The notes: generated from the sequence alone by a model not told the origin. 64,000 nucleotides of DNA from Hydrogenophaga sp. (GCF_030158645.1 NZ_JAOASO010000089.1:62001-126000); one strand, 5' to 3'; counted from the stretch's first letter, positions 1 through 10,081 are shown. Numbers and translations are program-made.

Positions 1-2
1 CG

Positions 3-440
3 GAGCAGGTGATGCACCACCTGCTGAACTACACGCGGACACTGTTCCAGCACATGTCGCAGACCTCGGCCTGCAACCGCCACCACTCGCTCGACCAGCA
101 ACTCGCCCGCTGGCTGCTGGTTCACCTGGAGCGCCAGGACGACGACGAGCTTCACATCACACAGGAGCGCATTGCCAGCATGCTGGGCGTCCGCCGTGAA
201 GGCGTGACCGGTGGCGCCTTGCGACTGCAAAAGGCGGGTGTGATCCGCTACGGGCGCGGGCAGATGTCGGTGATCGACCGGGCGGGGCTGGAAGCCCACA
301 GTTGCGAATGCCACGGCGTGATCCGCGACGCCTACGATCGCCTGAAAAACGACGCGGTGCTGCAGGCCAAGCCAGCAGAAAAAAATGCGGGTGATCCGTC
401 CGGCTCGTTTTCTTTGAGCCGCAACGCGATCAAGGTCTGA
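3..440 (+). CDS. Crp/Fnr-family regulator, C-terminal part (cut by window edge)
   Basis: The frame is open through the left edge, so the N-terminal effector domain lies outside and only about 145 residues are visible. They contain the end of the dimerisation helix (CNRHHSLDQQLARWLL) and a complete winged helix-turn-helix (ITQERIASMLGVRREGVT, then wing RYGRG). The complete protein at 38327-39187 has the same architecture (CNRHHAVEQQVSRLIL, LLASKLGVRRESVT, RYARG), so the two are paralogues. That protein lacks an obvious cyclic-nucleotide site, so the ligand is unknown. The role is inferred as DNA-binding regulation; no target can be named. A GTG at position 9 is in frame but is not needed as a start. 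Confidence 0.85.
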   Translation, partial: EQVMHHLLNYTRTLFQHMSQTSACNRHHSLDQQLARWLLVHLERQDDDELHITQERIASMLGVRREGVTGGALRLQKAGVIRYGRGQMSVIDRAGLEAHSCECHGVIRDAYDRLKNDAVLQAKPAEKNAGDPSGSFSLSRNAIKV

Positions 441-513
441 AGGTACGCCGGCGCACAGACCGTGCGTCCTTCGGTTGCGAGCATGGAGCCCTGACATTGA
501 CAAGCGGCACGCC

Positions 514-960
514 ATGCACGAAGAAACACTCGACGAACCCGTAGCGGCGGATGCCGCCGCGCCCCTCAGGCCGGGCCGCACTCCGCGTCAGGGACCGGGC
601 CCCCGCCTCATGGGCGCCGGTACGCTGACGGGCAACGACGTTTTCAACGATGCCGATGAGGACCTGGGCGAGATCCGGGAGATCATGCTCGACGTGCGCA
701 CCGGTCGCATCGGCTACGCCGTGCTGTCGTTTGGCGGATTTTTCGGTGTCGGTGAGAAGCTGTTTGCGGTGCCCTGGGCGGCGCTGGAGCTGGACACCGC
801 TTGCCGCTGTTTTGTGTTGCACGTGAGCAAGGCACGTCTGCAAAACGCGCCCGGATTCGACAAGCACCAATGGCCCGACATGGCAGACCCGGCGTGGGAG
901 CGCGACGTGCACCGGTTCTACGGTACCCAACCCGACACACCGGCCCGCCACGATCGGTGA
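514..960 (+). CDS. PRC-barrel domain protein
   Basis: 148 residues. The middle part (about residues 33-110) reads as a PRC-barrel: GTLTGNDVFNDADEDLGEI, then IMLDVRTGRIGYAVLSFGG and LFAVPWAALELD. PRC-barrels are small beta-barrel modules found in RimM, photosynthetic reaction-centre H subunits and many stand-alone stress-associated bacterial proteins; the stand-alone type fits here. A TTG 13 codons upstream is in frame, but the ATG at 514 gives a normal N-terminus and is preferred. It follows the Crp-like gene by about 70 bp on the same strand and converges on kup with an 18-bp gap. The specific function is unknown. Confidence 0.8.
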   Translation: MHEETLDEPVAADAAAPLRPGRTPRQGPGPRLMGAGTLTGNDVFNDADEDLGEIREIMLDVRTGRIGYAVLSFGGFFGVGEKLFAVPWAALELDTACRCFVLHVSKARLQNAPGFDKHQWPDMADPAWERDVHRFYGTQPDTPARHDR

Positions 961-978
961 GTCCTGCGGTTCCGCGGC

Positions 979-2892
979 TCAGATCGGGACGCGCGTGCCG
1001 AGCTCCACCACAGCGTTGCCCGGCAGCCTGAAAAAGTCGACCACCCCCCCGGCGTTGTGGCTCATGGCCGCAAACAGGCGCTCGCGCCAGCGCCACATGC
1101 CACCGCCGGACGTGGGCACCACCGTCTCGCGGCTGAGGAAGTAGCTGGTCTCGAACACCGGGATGCGCAGGCCGTGCGACTCGGTGAGCGCCAGGGCCTT
1201 GGGCACGTCGGGCGTGTTCATGAAACCAAAGTGCAGCGTGACGCGCCAGAAGCTGTGTCCGAGCGCCTGCACCTCCACCCGCTCGTTCATCGGCACCCAC
1301 GGCACTTCGTGGAATTTCACGGTGAGGACCACGTTGCGCTCGTGCAGCACCTGGTTGTGCTTGAGGTTGTGCAGCAGTGCCTGCGGCACTGTGCCCGGGT
1401 CGGCCACCGGATACACCGCGGTGCGCTCCGCGCGGTGCATGGTCTTGGGGTCGAGGCTGTCGATGAAAGCTTGCAGTTCCAGACCGTCGCGGCGGATGCC
1501 CTGCAGCACGCGTTCGCGTCCACGCGACCAGGTGCTCATGAGGCCGAAGAGCACCAGGCCCAGCGCCAGCGGGAACCAGCCACCGTCGAAGAACTTCACC
1601 GCACAGCCGGCGACCAGCAGCACATCGATGGCCAGAAAGAACACGGTGGCACCGATGGCCAGCGGCTTGGGCAGGCGCCAGCCCTCGCTCACCACAAAGT
1701 AGGTCAGCACGGTGGTGATCATCATGGTGAGCGTGACCGCGATGCCGTAGGCACCGGCGAGCGCCGACGAGCTGCCAAAGCCCACCACGGCGGCCACCAC
1801 GCCCGCCATCAGGACCCAGTTGACCGCCGGCATGTAGATCTGCCCGGCCTCGCGCGCCGAGGTGTACTTGATCGCCATGCGCGGCAAAAACCCGAGCTGG
1901 ATGGCCTGCTTGGTCATGGAATACGCGCCCGAGATCACCGCTTGCGAGGCGATGATGGCCGCGAGCGTGGCCAACACCAGCGCGGGCAGCACGAAGGCCT
2001 CGGGGAAGAGGCGGTAGAACGGGTTTTCAATGGCTGTGGGGTCGGCCATCAGCAGCGCGCCCTGACCCATGTAGTTGAGCGCCAGACCGGGCAGCACCAG
2101 GCCGGTCCACGCGAGCTGGATCGGCTTGCGGCCGAAGTGGCCCATGTCGGCGTAGAGCGCCTCGGCGCCGGTGAGCGCGAGCACGATGGCGCCCACCGCG
2201 GCGAACACGTACCAGCCGCGCTCCAGGAGGAAGGTCCAGGCGTGCACCGGGTTGAGCGCCGACAGGATGGCGGGCTGTTCCACGATGTGCACCACGCCGA
2301 TGGCCCCCAGCGTGACGAACCACAGCACGATGATGGGACCGAACAGCTTGCCCACCAGGCCGGTGCCGAAGCGCTGCACCGTGAACAGGCCCACCACGAT
2401 GACCACGGTGATCGGGACGACATAGGGCGCGAGCAAGGGTGTGACGAGTTGCAGGCCTTCCATGGCGCCCAGCACCGAGATCGCGGGTGTGATCACGCTG
2501 TCGCCGTAAAACAGCGTGGCGCCGAACACGCCCAGCAGCAGCAGTGCGTGGCGCAAGGCCGGGCGCGAGCGCACCGCGTGGGCGGCCAGCGCGGTCAATG
2601 CCAGGCCACCGCCTTCGCCGCGGTTGTCGGCGCGCAGGATCAGGATCACGTATTTGAGGGTGACCACCAGCATGAGTGCCCAGAAGATCACCGAGACGGC
2701 GCCGATCAGGTTGTGCGCGTTGAGCGCCACGCCGGTGGCGGGTGCGAAGATCTCCTTGACGGTGTAGAGCGGGCTGGTGCCGATGTCGCCGTAGACCACG
2801 CCCAGTGCGCCCAGGGTGAGGGCAGCGGTGCCCTGTCGTTGCAGGGGCGTGGCGGGTTGTTCGGTGTCGAGGGAACGGGCGGTCGCGGTCAT
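979..2892 (-). CDS. kup: Kup-type low-affinity potassium uptake transporter
   Basis: 637 residues, the expected length for Kup/HAK/KUP family K+:H+ symporters (E. coli Kup is 622). The family signature [10 protein letters not shown] sits at residues 35-44 at the start of the first membrane helix, followed by about twelve hydrophobic segments and a cytosolic C-terminal domain of roughly 170 residues (from about residue 460). It brings K+ across the inner membrane. It lies 79 bp downstream of the KdpE-like response regulator on the same strand, so it may be cotranscribed with, or controlled by, that two-component pair. Confidence in the family is very high; regulation by the neighbour is inference. 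Confidence 0.96.
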   Translation of the reverse strand: MTATARSLDTEQPATPLQRQGTAALTLGALGVVYGDIGTSPLYTVKEIFAPATGVALNAHNLIGAVSVIFWALMLVVTLKYVILILRADNRGEGGGLALTALAAHAVRSRPALRHALLLLGVFGATLFYGDSVITPAISVLGAMEGLQLVTPLLAPYVVPITVVIVVGLFTVQRFGTGLVGKLFGPIIVLWFVTLGAIGVVHIVEQPAILSALNPVHAWTFLLERGWYVFAAVGAIVLALTGAEALYADMGHFGRKPIQLAWTGLVLPGLALNYMGQGALLMADPTAIENPFYRLFPEAFVLPALVLATLAAIIASQAVISGAYSMTKQAIQLGFLPRMAIKYTSAREAGQIYMPAVNWVLMAGVVAAVVGFGSSSALAGAYGIAVTLTMMITTVLTYFVVSEGWRLPKPLAIGATVFFLAIDVLLVAGCAVKFFDGGWFPLALGLVLFGLMSTWSRGRERVLQGIRRDGLELQAFIDSLDPKTMHRAERTAVYPVADPGTVPQALLHNLKHNQVLHERNVVLTVKFHEVPWVPMNERVEVQALGHSFWRVTLHFGFMNTPDVPKALALTESHGLRIPVFETSYFLSRETVVPTSGGGMWRWRERLFAAMSHNAGGVVDFFRLPGNAVVELGTRVPI

Positions 2893-2971
2893 GGGCGAGG
2901 GAACGAAGTGGAGAGGAGCCGCAGCGTACCGATGGGTGCATCAGGAACGCATAAGGGACCGCCTCGGCACC

Positions 2972-3664
2972 TCAGTCCTCGCCCTCCACCAGGCGGTAGC
3001 CCACGCCGGGTTCGGTCAGCAGGCGCTGCGGGTCGGCCGGGTCGGCCTCCAGCTTGGTGCGCAGCTGCCCCATGTAGAGCCGCAGGTAGTGGGTGTGTTC
3101 GGTGAACTCCGCGCCCCACACATCGGCCAGCAACTGCCGGTGTGTGACCACCTGGCCGGCGTTGCGCACCAGGCGCGCCAGCAGCTTGAACTCGGTGGGC
3201 GTGAGGTGCACGTCTTCGTCGGTCAGGCGCACCCGGTGCGCGCGCAGGTCCACGCGCAAATCGCCCTGGCGGTAGTGCGTGATGGCCGCCTGCAGGGGCG
3301 TTCCCCGGTGGCGCAGGGCCACGCGCATGCGCGCGAGCAGTTCGCCCAGGCTGAAGGGTTTCACCAGAAAGTCGTCCGCGCCGGCGTCCAGCAGGCGGAT
3401 CTTGGGGTCGTCGGTTTCGCGCGCGGAGATCACGATCACCGGCGTGCTGCGCCCGCGCCGCAGGGTGGTCAGCAGGCTTTCGCCATCGCCATCGGGCAGG
3501 CCCAGGTCGAGCAGCACGATGTCCACGTCGGTGTTCGCGAGCAGTGCGTGTGCGTCGGCCAGGCTGGCGGCCGCCACCACCACATAGCCTTCCACCCGGA
3601 GCGACTCGCGCAGGGTGGTGCGCAGCTCGCGGTCGTCTTCCACCAGCAGCACGGTGAGGCTCAT
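2972..3664 (-). CDS. kdpE: KdpE-like response regulator (OmpR/PhoB class)
   Basis: 230 residues. An N-terminal receiver domain has the acidic pocket ED at 9-10, phospho-acceptor D53 in VLLDLGLPDGDG, and the conserved Lys in FLVKPFSLGE. The C-terminal half is an OmpR-type winged helix (LTPTEFKLLARLVRN, then RQLLADVWG and HYLRLYMGQLRTKLE), closely resembling KdpE, which activates kdpFABC. The start was set at MSLTVLLVEDD because the receiver fold begins there and it gives a 4-bp ATGA overlap with the upstream kinase gene, indicating translational coupling. No kdpFABC genes are in the window; the downstream gene is kup. The symbol is by homology. Confidence 0.88.
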   Translation of the reverse strand: MSLTVLLVEDDRELRTTLRESLRVEGYVVVAAASLADAHALLANTDVDIVLLDLGLPDGDGESLLTTLRRGRSTPVIVISARETDDPKIRLLDAGADDFLVKPFSLGELLARMRVALRHRGTPLQAAITHYRQGDLRVDLRAHRVRLTDEDVHLTPTEFKLLARLVRNAGQVVTHRQLLADVWGAEFTEHTHYLRLYMGQLRTKLEADPADPQRLLTEPGVGYRLVEGED

Positions 3665-5202
3665 GCCAGGGCCTCCGGTGCACCGGCCTGTGCCGGGTTC
3701 ACGGGCAGCGTGCATTCAAAGCTGCAGCCGCCGCGCTGGCGCATGCGCAGCCTGAGTTCGCCGCCGTGCGCCCGCGCGATGGTGCGGCACACAGCCAGGC
3801 CCACGCCTGCGCCGCGCCGCGCGGGCGCGTCGGCCGGCTGCGCGCGGTTGTCGCCGGGGTCGCCGCGCTGGAAAGCGTCGAACACCCGTTCACGCCAGGC
3901 AGGCGCGATGCCCGGTCCCCGGTCGCGCACGGCCAGGCGGATCTGGCTGGACTCCAGCGTGGCGGCGATCTCCACCGGCGCGCTCTCACCGCCGTACTTG
4001 AGCGCGTTGTCCACGAGGTTGTCCAGCAGCTGCACCAGCAGCACCGCGTCCACCCGCAGCAGCGGCAGCCCGGCTTGCAGGCGCGCCTTCACGGCGCGGT
4101 CGGGTTGGCGCTGGCGGGCGCGGCGCAGCACCGTGCCCACCAGTTCTTCGACCGATTCCCAGTCGAGGTGCAGGGCCAGTCCCGGCGTGTCGAGGCGCGC
4201 GAGCTGCAGTGTGTTGTCGGTGATGCGGCCGAGCTGGCCCGCCTCGTCGATGATGGTGGCCGCCAGTCGCTGGCGTTGCCCGGCCGAGAGCCGGTCGGCC
4301 TGGTCGTGCAGCGACGAGGCCGCGCCCAGGATGGTGGCCAGCGGCGTGCGGTAGTCGTGCGAGATGGCGGCCAGCAGGGTGTTGCGCAGCGCGTGCGCAT
4401 GGGCCTGTTCGCGCGCCGTGGTGGCGGCGTGGGTGGCATGGGCGCGTTCCAGTGCCAGGCCCATCTGGTCGCACAGCGCCTGGGCATGGGCACGCAGTTC
4501 GGGCGTGGGCTCGGGCTGGTTGGTCAGCGGCAGCAGCGCTGCACCCAGCGCGGCCTGGCGCCCGCGCATCGGCAGGTACCAGGCGGGCTGGTCTTCGTGG
4601 CGCCCCGTGCCCGGCCCCATGGCCTGGCTGTGGCGCAGGCTCATGCCCAGGCCTTCCCAGCCGTCGCTGCCGGCTTTCCCGAGGCGCGTGCCAGCGTCGG
4701 TGCCGTCGCGCAGCAACAGGGCCACCGGCGCGCCCATCAGCGAGGCCAGCGCGGCTTGCAGGTCGGGCGCTCGCAACCGCGGGTCGTCGCTGTCGCGCAG
4801 GGTGGCGCCGAAGTCTTGCAGTTGGCGTGCGCGCTGCGCGAGCAGTCGCTCGGCCTCGGCCAGCCGGCGCTGGCGCGCCATGAGCAGCGCGACGATCCAG
4901 CTGACCGAGAGCATGGTGCTCAGCAGCAGGGCGTGCTGGTGCAGGGCCACACTGAAGGTGAAGCGTGGGGGCACGAAGGCGAAGTTGAACACCAGCACCG
5001 CAAGCGCACAAGCCGCCAGGCACATGGCAGGCGTGAGCCAGAGCGCGGCCAAAGCCGAGGCGAGCACCAGCAGCATGGCCAGGTTGGCCAGGTCAAGCAC
5101 CGGGTACAGCACCCCCATGGCCAGCCCGGCGAGGGTCCAGACGAGGGCGCCCGGCCAGCGGCTCGGGGTGGGTGCGGGTGGCGTTGCGTCCGTTGGCGTC
5201 AT
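3661..5202 (-). CDS. KdpD-like sensor histidine kinase lacking the N-terminal KdpD/Usp domains
   Basis: 513 residues. Four closely spaced hydrophobic segments (about residues 18-110) resemble the KdpD membrane domain (DUF4118), including the NFAFVPPRFTFSV turn. A GAF-like stretch follows (about 145-255), then HisKA with the phospho-acceptor His near residue 282 (AAISHDYRTPLATILG), and an HATPase domain with N box (DNLVDNALKYG) and G boxes (DRGPGIAP, GAGVGLAV). Canonical KdpD is near 900 residues and starts with a cytosolic KdpD domain plus a universal-stress-like domain; both are absent. The ATG at 5202 is preferred over one six codons upstream. It probably signals to the overlapping KdpE-like gene. 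The stimulus is unknown; K+ or turgor is a guess from kup next door. Confidence 0.85.
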   Translation of the reverse strand: MTPTDATPPAPTPSRWPGALVWTLAGLAMGVLYPVLDLANLAMLLVLASALAALWLTPAMCLAACALAVLVFNFAFVPPRFTFSVALHQHALLLSTMLSVSWIVALLMARQRRLAEAERLLAQRARQLQDFGATLRDSDDPRLRAPDLQAALASLMGAPVALLLRDGTDAGTRLGKAGSDGWEGLGMSLRHSQAMGPGTGRHEDQPAWYLPMRGRQAALGAALLPLTNQPEPTPELRAHAQALCDQMGLALERAHATHAATTAREQAHAHALRNTLLAAISHDYRTPLATILGAASSLHDQADRLSAGQRQRLAATIIDEAGQLGRITDNTLQLARLDTPGLALHLDWESVEELVGTVLRRARQRQPDRAVKARLQAGLPLLRVDAVLLVQLLDNLVDNALKYGGESAPVEIAATLESSQIRLAVRDRGPGIAPAWRERVFDAFQRGDPGDNRAQPADAPARRGAGVGLAVCRTIARAHGGELRLRMRQRGGCSFECTLPVNPAQAGAPEALA

Positions 5203-5254
5203 CGGCGCAACGTAGCACACCCCGCGTCAGGATCGCATCAGGACGGCGGCGGGC

Positions 5255-6343
5255 TCAGGCGGCCTCAGGCTGCAGGAACACCCGCGCCTTGCGCGGCGCG
5301 ACCACCACCGTGTCGCCCTCCTGGATACCGAGTTCCTTGAAGCGGTCGGCCGAGAGGTGGGCCTCGATCAACTTGGGCTGGTCGCCGTTGGCGGGTGGCG
5401 CCACGGGCAGGAGTTCGAGGCGGGCGATCGGGCCCACCACCACCGCGCGGTCGAGCTTGACCACCATGCCGTTCAGGCCAGGCGCATAGGGCAGCACGTC
5501 CAGCTCGTGCGGACGCACGTAGGCGAAGGCCTGCGCGTCCTGGGCACCGGCGTGTTCGGGCGAGGCGAACGACACACCGTCCAGGTGCATCTGGCCTTCG
5601 TGCGCACGCCCGTGAAACAGGTTCACGTCACCCAGGAAGCCGTACACGAACGGGCTCGCCGGGCGGTCCCAAACCGCCTGCGGCGCACCCACCTGTTCCA
5701 CATGGCCCTGGTTCATCAGCACCACGCGGTCGGCCACTTCGAGCGCTTCTTCCTGGTCGTGCGTGACGAACACGCTGGTCACGTGCAGCTCGTCGTGCAG
5801 GCGGCGCAGCCAGCGGCGCAGTTCCTTGCGCACCTTGGCGTCGAGTGCGCCGAAGGGCTCGTCCAGCAGCAGCACCTTGGGTTCCACCGCCAGCGCACGC
5901 GCGAGCGCAATGCGCTGGCGCTGGCCGCCCGAGAGCTGCGAGGGGTAACGGTCGGCCAGCCAGTCGAGCTGCACCAGCTTGAGCAGGTCGTGCACCTTGG
6001 CCTTGATCTGCGCGTCGCTCGGGCGCTCGCCGCGCGGCTTCACCCGCAGGCCGAAGGCCACGTTTTCCAGCACGGTCATGTGGCGGAACAGCGCGTAGTG
6101 CTGGAACACGAAACCCACGTTGCGCTCACGCACGTGCACGTCGGTGGTGTCTTCGCCGCTGAACAGGATGTTGCCGGTGTCCGGCGTTTCCAGGCCGGCA
6201 ATGATGCGCAGCAGCGTGGTCTTGCCGCAACCCGACGGACCGAGCAGCGCGAGCAGCTCGCCCGAGTGGATGTCGAGGTTGACGTTGTTCAGCGCCTGGA
6301 AGGTGCCGAAGTGTTTGTTGATGTTGCGGATCTCAATGCTCAT
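5255..6343 (-). CDS. cysA: Sulfate/thiosulfate ABC transporter ATP-binding protein CysA
   Basis: 362 residues. Walker [10 protein letters not shown] (35-43), Q-loop FVFQHYALF, signature LSGGQRQ (137-143), Walker [13 protein letters not shown] and H-loop THDQEEAL are all intact. A C-terminal TOBE-like domain begins near residue 240. [12 protein letters not shown] and the C-terminal layout are typical of CysA, which powers sulfate/thiosulfate import. It is the last gene of the minus-strand operon sbp-cysT-cysW-cysA and follows cysW by 61 bp, the only real gap in the operon. In this pathway expression is usually controlled by CysB under sulfur limitation; no clear site is seen here. Confidence 0.96.
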   Translation of the reverse strand: MSIEIRNINKHFGTFQALNNVNLDIHSGELLALLGPSGCGKTTLLRIIAGLETPDTGNILFSGEDTTDVHVRERNVGFVFQHYALFRHMTVLENVAFGLRVKPRGERPSDAQIKAKVHDLLKLVQLDWLADRYPSQLSGGQRQRIALARALAVEPKVLLLDEPFGALDAKVRKELRRWLRRLHDELHVTSVFVTHDQEEALEVADRVVLMNQGHVEQVGAPQAVWDRPASPFVYGFLGDVNLFHGRAHEGQMHLDGVSFASPEHAGAQDAQAFAYVRPHELDVLPYAPGLNGMVVKLDRAVVVGPIARLELLPVAPPANGDQPKLIEAHLSADRFKELGIQEGDTVVVAPRKARVFLQPEAA

Positions 6344-6404
6344 AGGATGTCCTTCGTGCTGCGCACTGCGGCGCGAGCTTGCTTGGGGCGGCCCGGCGCG
6401 GCGC

Positions 6405-7301
6405 TCATGATGTTTGTCCCAGCAAGGGGTTGGCGGCTGGCGTGGGCCGCTCGGGTGGCAGCTCCGCGAGTGCTTTCATCTCGGCTTCCATGCGCCACTC
6501 GGCCACCGACTTGATCACCAGCGTGACCAGGGCCAGCAGCGCCAGCAGCGAGGCCACGGCAAACGCAGCCACCGACTGGTACTCGTTGTAGAGCACCTCC
6601 ACGTGCAGCGGCATGGTGTTGGTCTGGCCGCGGATGTGGCCCGAGACCACCGAGACCGCGCCGAACTCGCCCATGGCCCGCGCATTGCACAGGATCACGC
6701 CGTAGATCAGGCCCCACTTGATGTTGGGCAGGGTCACGTACCAGAAGGTCTGCCAGCCGCTGGCGCCCAGCACCTGCGCGGCCTGCTCTTCGTCGTTGCC
6801 TTGCGCCTGCATCAGCGGAATGAGTTCACGCGCGATGAAGGGGAAGGTGACGAAGACCGTGGCCAGGATGATGCCGGGCACGGCGAAGATGATCTTGATG
6901 TCGTGCTCCATCAGCCAGGGGCCGAACCAGCCCTGCGCACCGAACACCAGCACGTAGATCAGACCCGCCACCACCGGCGACACCGAGAACGGCAGGTCGA
7001 TCAGCGTGGTGAGGAAGGACTTGCCCCTGAACTCGTACTTGGCGATGCACCAGGCCGCCGCCACGCCGAACACCAGGTTCAGCGGCACCGCAATGGCAGC
7101 GGTGATCAGCGTGAGGCGGATGGCGGACCAGGCGTCGGGTTCCTGCAGCGCCTGCCAGTAGGCGTCCCAGCCCTTGCGCAGGGCCTCGGTGAACACCGCG
7201 GCCAGCGGCAGCACCAGGAAGAGGAACATGAAGACCAGCGCGATGCCGATCAGCGTGTAACGCACCCACGGTGCTTCGGTGCGAGCAGTGTTTGCGCTCA
7301 T
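6405..7301 (-). CDS. cysW: Sulfate ABC transporter permease CysW
   Basis: 298 residues with six hydrophobic segments, the permease layout of sulfate/molybdate ABC importers. The EAA loop that docks on the ATPase is visible as [20 protein letters not shown]. The conserved stretch [19 protein letters not shown] is characteristic of CysW. It forms the inner-membrane channel with CysT. Its start overlaps the end of cysT by 4 bp (ATGA), so the two permeases are probably translationally coupled. The N-terminus ([19 protein letters not shown]) is short and unremarkable. Confidence 0.95.
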   Translation of the reverse strand: MSANTARTEAPWVRYTLIGIALVFMFLFLVLPLAAVFTEALRKGWDAYWQALQEPDAWSAIRLTLITAAIAVPLNLVFGVAAAWCIAKYEFRGKSFLTTLIDLPFSVSPVVAGLIYVLVFGAQGWFGPWLMEHDIKIIFAVPGIILATVFVTFPFIARELIPLMQAQGNDEEQAAQVLGASGWQTFWYVTLPNIKWGLIYGVILCNARAMGEFGAVSVVSGHIRGQTNTMPLHVEVLYNEYQSVAAFAVASLLALLALVTLVIKSVAEWRMEAEMKALAELPPERPTPAANPLLGQTS

Positions 7302-8191
7302 GCCATCGCTCCACCGCTGCGCTTGCGCTGCCAGGTCTGCAGACCGTTGATGAGCAGCAGCAGCACAAAGGAAATGGCCAGCATCACCGTGGCCACCGCA
7401 GTCGCACCCGCGTAGTCGTACTGCTCCAGCTTGCTGATGATGATCAGCGGCGTGATCTCGGAAATCATGGGCATGTTGCCGGCGATGAAGATGACCGAGC
7501 CGTATTCACCCACCGCGCGGGCAAACGCCATGGCAAAGCCGGTGAGCAGGGCGGGGGCGATGCTGGGAAAGATCACCCGGCTGAAGGTCTGCCAGCGCGT
7601 GGCGCCCAGGCAGGTGGCGGCTTCTTCCAGTTCCTTCTCGGTGTCTTCCAGCACCGGCTGCACTGTGCGCACCACGAAGGGCAGGCCGATGAAGATGAGG
7701 GCGATCACCACACCGTTGGGGTTGAAGGCGAGTTGCAGGCCGAGTGGTTCGGTGTATTGGCCGATCCAGCCGTTGCCGGCGAGGATGGCGGTGAGCGAAA
7801 TGCCGGCCACGGCGGTCGGCAGCGCAAACGGCAGGTCCACCAGCGCATCCACAATCTTCTTGCCCGGAAAGCTGTAGCGCACCAGCACCCAGGCCACCAG
7901 CAGGCCGAAGACGGCGTTGACGCAGGCCGCGATGAACGAGGCGCCGAAGGTGAGCTTGTACGAGGCCACCACGCGCGGCGCGGTGACCGCTTCCCAGAAC
8001 TGCGGCCAGGTGAGCGTGAAGGTCTTGAAGAGCAGCGCCGAGAGCGGGATCAGCACGATCAGACTCAGGTAAAAAACCGTGAAGCCCAGCGTGATGTTGA
8101 AGCCCGGCAGCACCCGGCGCGTGGCGCGGCGAGGCAGGGCGGTTCCGTGCGGGGTGGAACCACCCAGCACGGCAGACGTTGCTGCGCTCAT
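7298..8191 (-). CDS. cysT: Sulfate ABC transporter permease CysT (CysU)
   Basis: 297 residues, six membrane segments, with the EAA loop [20 protein letters not shown] and the family stretch [20 protein letters not shown] roughly 30-residue polar N-terminal extension precedes the first membrane helix, a common CysT feature. It is the heterodimer partner of CysW in the sulfate importer. Its ATG abuts the sbp stop codon directly (TAA then ATG with no gap on the coding strand), and its own end overlaps cysW, so sbp, cysT and cysW read as one tightly coupled unit. Confidence 0.95.
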   Translation of the reverse strand: MSAATSAVLGGSTPHGTALPRRATRRVLPGFNITLGFTVFYLSLIVLIPLSALLFKTFTLTWPQFWEAVTAPRVVASYKLTFGASFIAACVNAVFGLLVAWVLVRYSFPGKKIVDALVDLPFALPTAVAGISLTAILAGNGWIGQYTEPLGLQLAFNPNGVVIALIFIGLPFVVRTVQPVLEDTEKELEEAATCLGATRWQTFSRVIFPSIAPALLTGFAMAFARAVGEYGSVIFIAGNMPMISEITPLIIISKLEQYDYAGATAVATVMLAISFVLLLLINGLQTWQRKRSGGAMA

Positions 8192-9190
8192 TTACTTGCC
8201 GACGGTATAAATTTTGTCGAACTGACCGCCGTCGTTGAAGTGCACCTTCTGCGCCTCGCCCAGCGAGCCGAAGTACTGCTCCACGCTGAACAGCTTGATC
8301 GGCTTGAAGGCCGTGGCGTACTTCTTCAGCACGGCTTCGTTGCGCGGACGGATGTTGTGCTTTGCGGCGATCTCCTGGCCTTCCGGGCTGTAGAGGAAAT
8401 CGAGGTAGGCCTTGGCTTCAGCAGCAGAGCCCTTCTTGTTCACCGTGCGCTCGACGATGGCCACCGGGTTCTCCGCCACGATGGAGGCGCTGGGGTGGAT
8501 GGCGTCGACCTTGCCGGCGCCGAACTCCTTGTCCACCGACACCACTTCAGATTCAAACGTCACCAGCACGTCGCCGATGTTGCGTTGCAGGAAGACGCCG
8601 GTGGCGTCGCGGCCACCGCGCGCGAGCACCGGCACGTTCTTGTAGAGCTTGCCCACGAACTCGGCGGCCTCGGCGTCCGACCCGCCCTTGCTGCGCACGT
8701 AGCCCCAGGCGGCCAGGTAGGCCATGCGGCCGTTGCCACCGGTCTTGGGGTTGACCACGATCACCTGCACGCCGGGCTTGATCAGGTCGTCCCAGTCCTT
8801 GATGCCCTTGGGGTTGCCGTTGCGCACCAGGAACAGCATGGTCGAGGTGGTGGGCGCGGCGTTGTTCGCGAACTTCTGGCGCCAGTCCTTGGCGACCACA
8901 CCCTTCTCGGCGAGGAAGTCCACGTCGGTCGTGGTGTTGAAGGTCACCACGTCGGCCTCCAGGCCGTCGGCCACGGCGCGCGCCTGCGCGCTCGAACCCG
9001 CGTGCGACTGGTCGACCTTGATGTCCTTGCCGGTGGACTTCTTGTGGCTGGCAGCAAAGGCGACGTTGATGTCCTTGTAGAACTCGCGCGCCACGTCGTA
9101 CGAGACGTTGAGCAGCGTGGTCTGGGCACCCGCGAGCGCGGAAGTGGAGAGGGCAACGGCAGCCAGGGCCGCGCGCAAGGTGTTGTTCAT
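8192..9190 (-). CDS. sbp: Periplasmic sulfate-binding protein (Sec-exported)
   Basis: 332 residues. A Sec signal peptide covers about residues 1-22 (LAAVALSTSALAGA, then [10 protein letters not shown]). The mature part carries the sulfate-binding family signatures LNVSYDVAREFYKDIN, DQSHAGSSAQARAV and VNPKTGGNGRMAYLAAWG. It captures sulfate (possibly thiosulfate) and delivers it to CysTWA. It is the first gene of the operon; the 117 bp upstream hold the likely promoter, but I cannot point to a confident CysB site. A second member of the same family, differing in export route, lies at 11178-12191. Confidence 0.95.
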   Translation of the reverse strand: MNNTLRAALAAVALSTSALAGAQTTLLNVSYDVAREFYKDINVAFAASHKKSTGKDIKVDQSHAGSSAQARAVADGLEADVVTFNTTTDVDFLAEKGVVAKDWRQKFANNAAPTTSTMLFLVRNGNPKGIKDWDDLIKPGVQVIVVNPKTGGNGRMAYLAAWGYVRSKGGSDAEAAEFVGKLYKNVPVLARGGRDATGVFLQRNIGDVLVTFESEVVSVDKEFGAGKVDAIHPSASIVAENPVAIVERTVNKKGSAAEAKAYLDFLYSPEGQEIAAKHNIRPRNEAVLKKYATAFKPIKLFSVEQYFGSLGEAQKVHFNDGGQFDKIYTVGK

Positions 9191-9307
9191 GAGAAAGCTC
9201 CAAACGGAAACAGGATGTCGGGCATTCTGGGCGTGGGTCTCATGAAACCCAACGACTTTGTTCTTGTTTCCATATGTGGATCGGGCATAAGCCCGGCGCG
9301 CAGGGAC

Positions 9308-9868
9308 TCAGGCCGGCTCCACGGCGCGGGCCGCGGCGGGCACCTCGGCCCCGAGCGATTGCAGCAGCGCCAGCCCCAGCGGCCACGGTCCGTGGCCCGA
9401 ATCCACGTTGATCTGGCCCGCGCCGTTGAGCCGCACGAACTCGCTGCCCCAGGCCCGCGCATACGCGCCCGCCGTGCGCACCGGGCAATACGGGTCGTTG
9501 TGGCTGGCGACCACGATGCTGCGGTAGGGCAGGCGCTGGTGGGGCACGGGGGCGAAGTCGACCAGCACGCCACGGCGTTCGGGGTCGGCCGGCGCCACCA
9601 GCAACGCACCCTGGATGCGCTGCGCCACGCTGGCCGACAGGTGCGTGGTGGTGATGCAGCCCAGGCTGTGCGTGACCACCACCACCGGGCCGGGCGCACG
9701 CTCGATGGTCTCGCTCAGGCGATCGACCCAGGATCTGCGCACGGGCGCAACCCAGTCGTCCTGCTCGACGCGGAGCACATGGGGCAGGGTGTGGGTCCAC
9801 AGGGTCTGCCAGTGACCGGGGCCGGAGTTGCGCCAGCCGGGAACGATGATGACGGAGGGGAAAGCCAT
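9308..9868 (-). CDS. RBBP9/YdeN-type alpha/beta serine hydrolase
   Basis: 186 residues. The short alpha/beta-hydrolase layout shows VIIVPGWRNSGPGHWQ at the N-terminus, the nucleophile elbow THSLGC with Ser68, an acid candidate in VVASHNDPYC, and the catalytic His in DSGHGPWPLG. These match the RBBP9/YdeN family of small serine hydrolases, whose substrates are mostly unknown. MAFPS at 9868 was chosen as start because the fold begins immediately; an ATG three codons upstream (9877) is equally possible, and neither has a clear ribosome-binding site. It sits downstream of nothing obviously related and is probably its own unit. Confidence 0.85.
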   Translation of the reverse strand: MAFPSVIIVPGWRNSGPGHWQTLWTHTLPHVLRVEQDDWVAPVRRSWVDRLSETIERAPGPVVVVTHSLGCITTTHLSASVAQRIQGALLVAPADPERRGVLVDFAPVPHQRLPYRSIVVASHNDPYCPVRTAGAYARAWGSEFVRLNGAGQINVDSGHGPWPLGLALLQSLGAEVPAAARAVEPA

Positions 9869-10081
9869 GCGCTGCATTGTGGGAAGCGGTGTCGCATTCA
9901 CCAACGACCATGAAGTGGTTTGCTCATGGCCCTGCGGCATATGGGCGCGCCCGGCCTCGTTCGTTTGAAACTTTTGGTTGACGTACCCCCTCCAATCCCG
10001 CAGGCTGCAAGCCTTGAGTGCTGTGGGCTGCGCAACGCAGCGGTCCGTCGCAACCCCGATGAACCTTGGACAGGAGCTCCC

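Noticed and set aside
1057-3105. Long open frame opposite kup
   Set aside because: It is antisense to kup, which has full family signatures; the His/Arg/Gly-rich translation and lack of motifs mark it as a GC-rich shadow.
3766-5340. Long open frame opposite the KdpD-like kinase
   Set aside because: Same reason: the opposite strand encodes a clear histidine kinase and this frame has no recognisable domain.
9191-9307. Possible CysB site upstream of the sbp operon
   Set aside because: AT-rich stretches are present near 9270, but none matches a CysB pattern well enough to call; the second sbp upstream region does not share a clear motif with it.
7271-9913. 880-residue open frame opposite cysT, sbp and the hydrolase gene
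   Set aside because: It runs across three well-supported minus-strand genes and their gaps; no domain or ribosome-binding site supports it.
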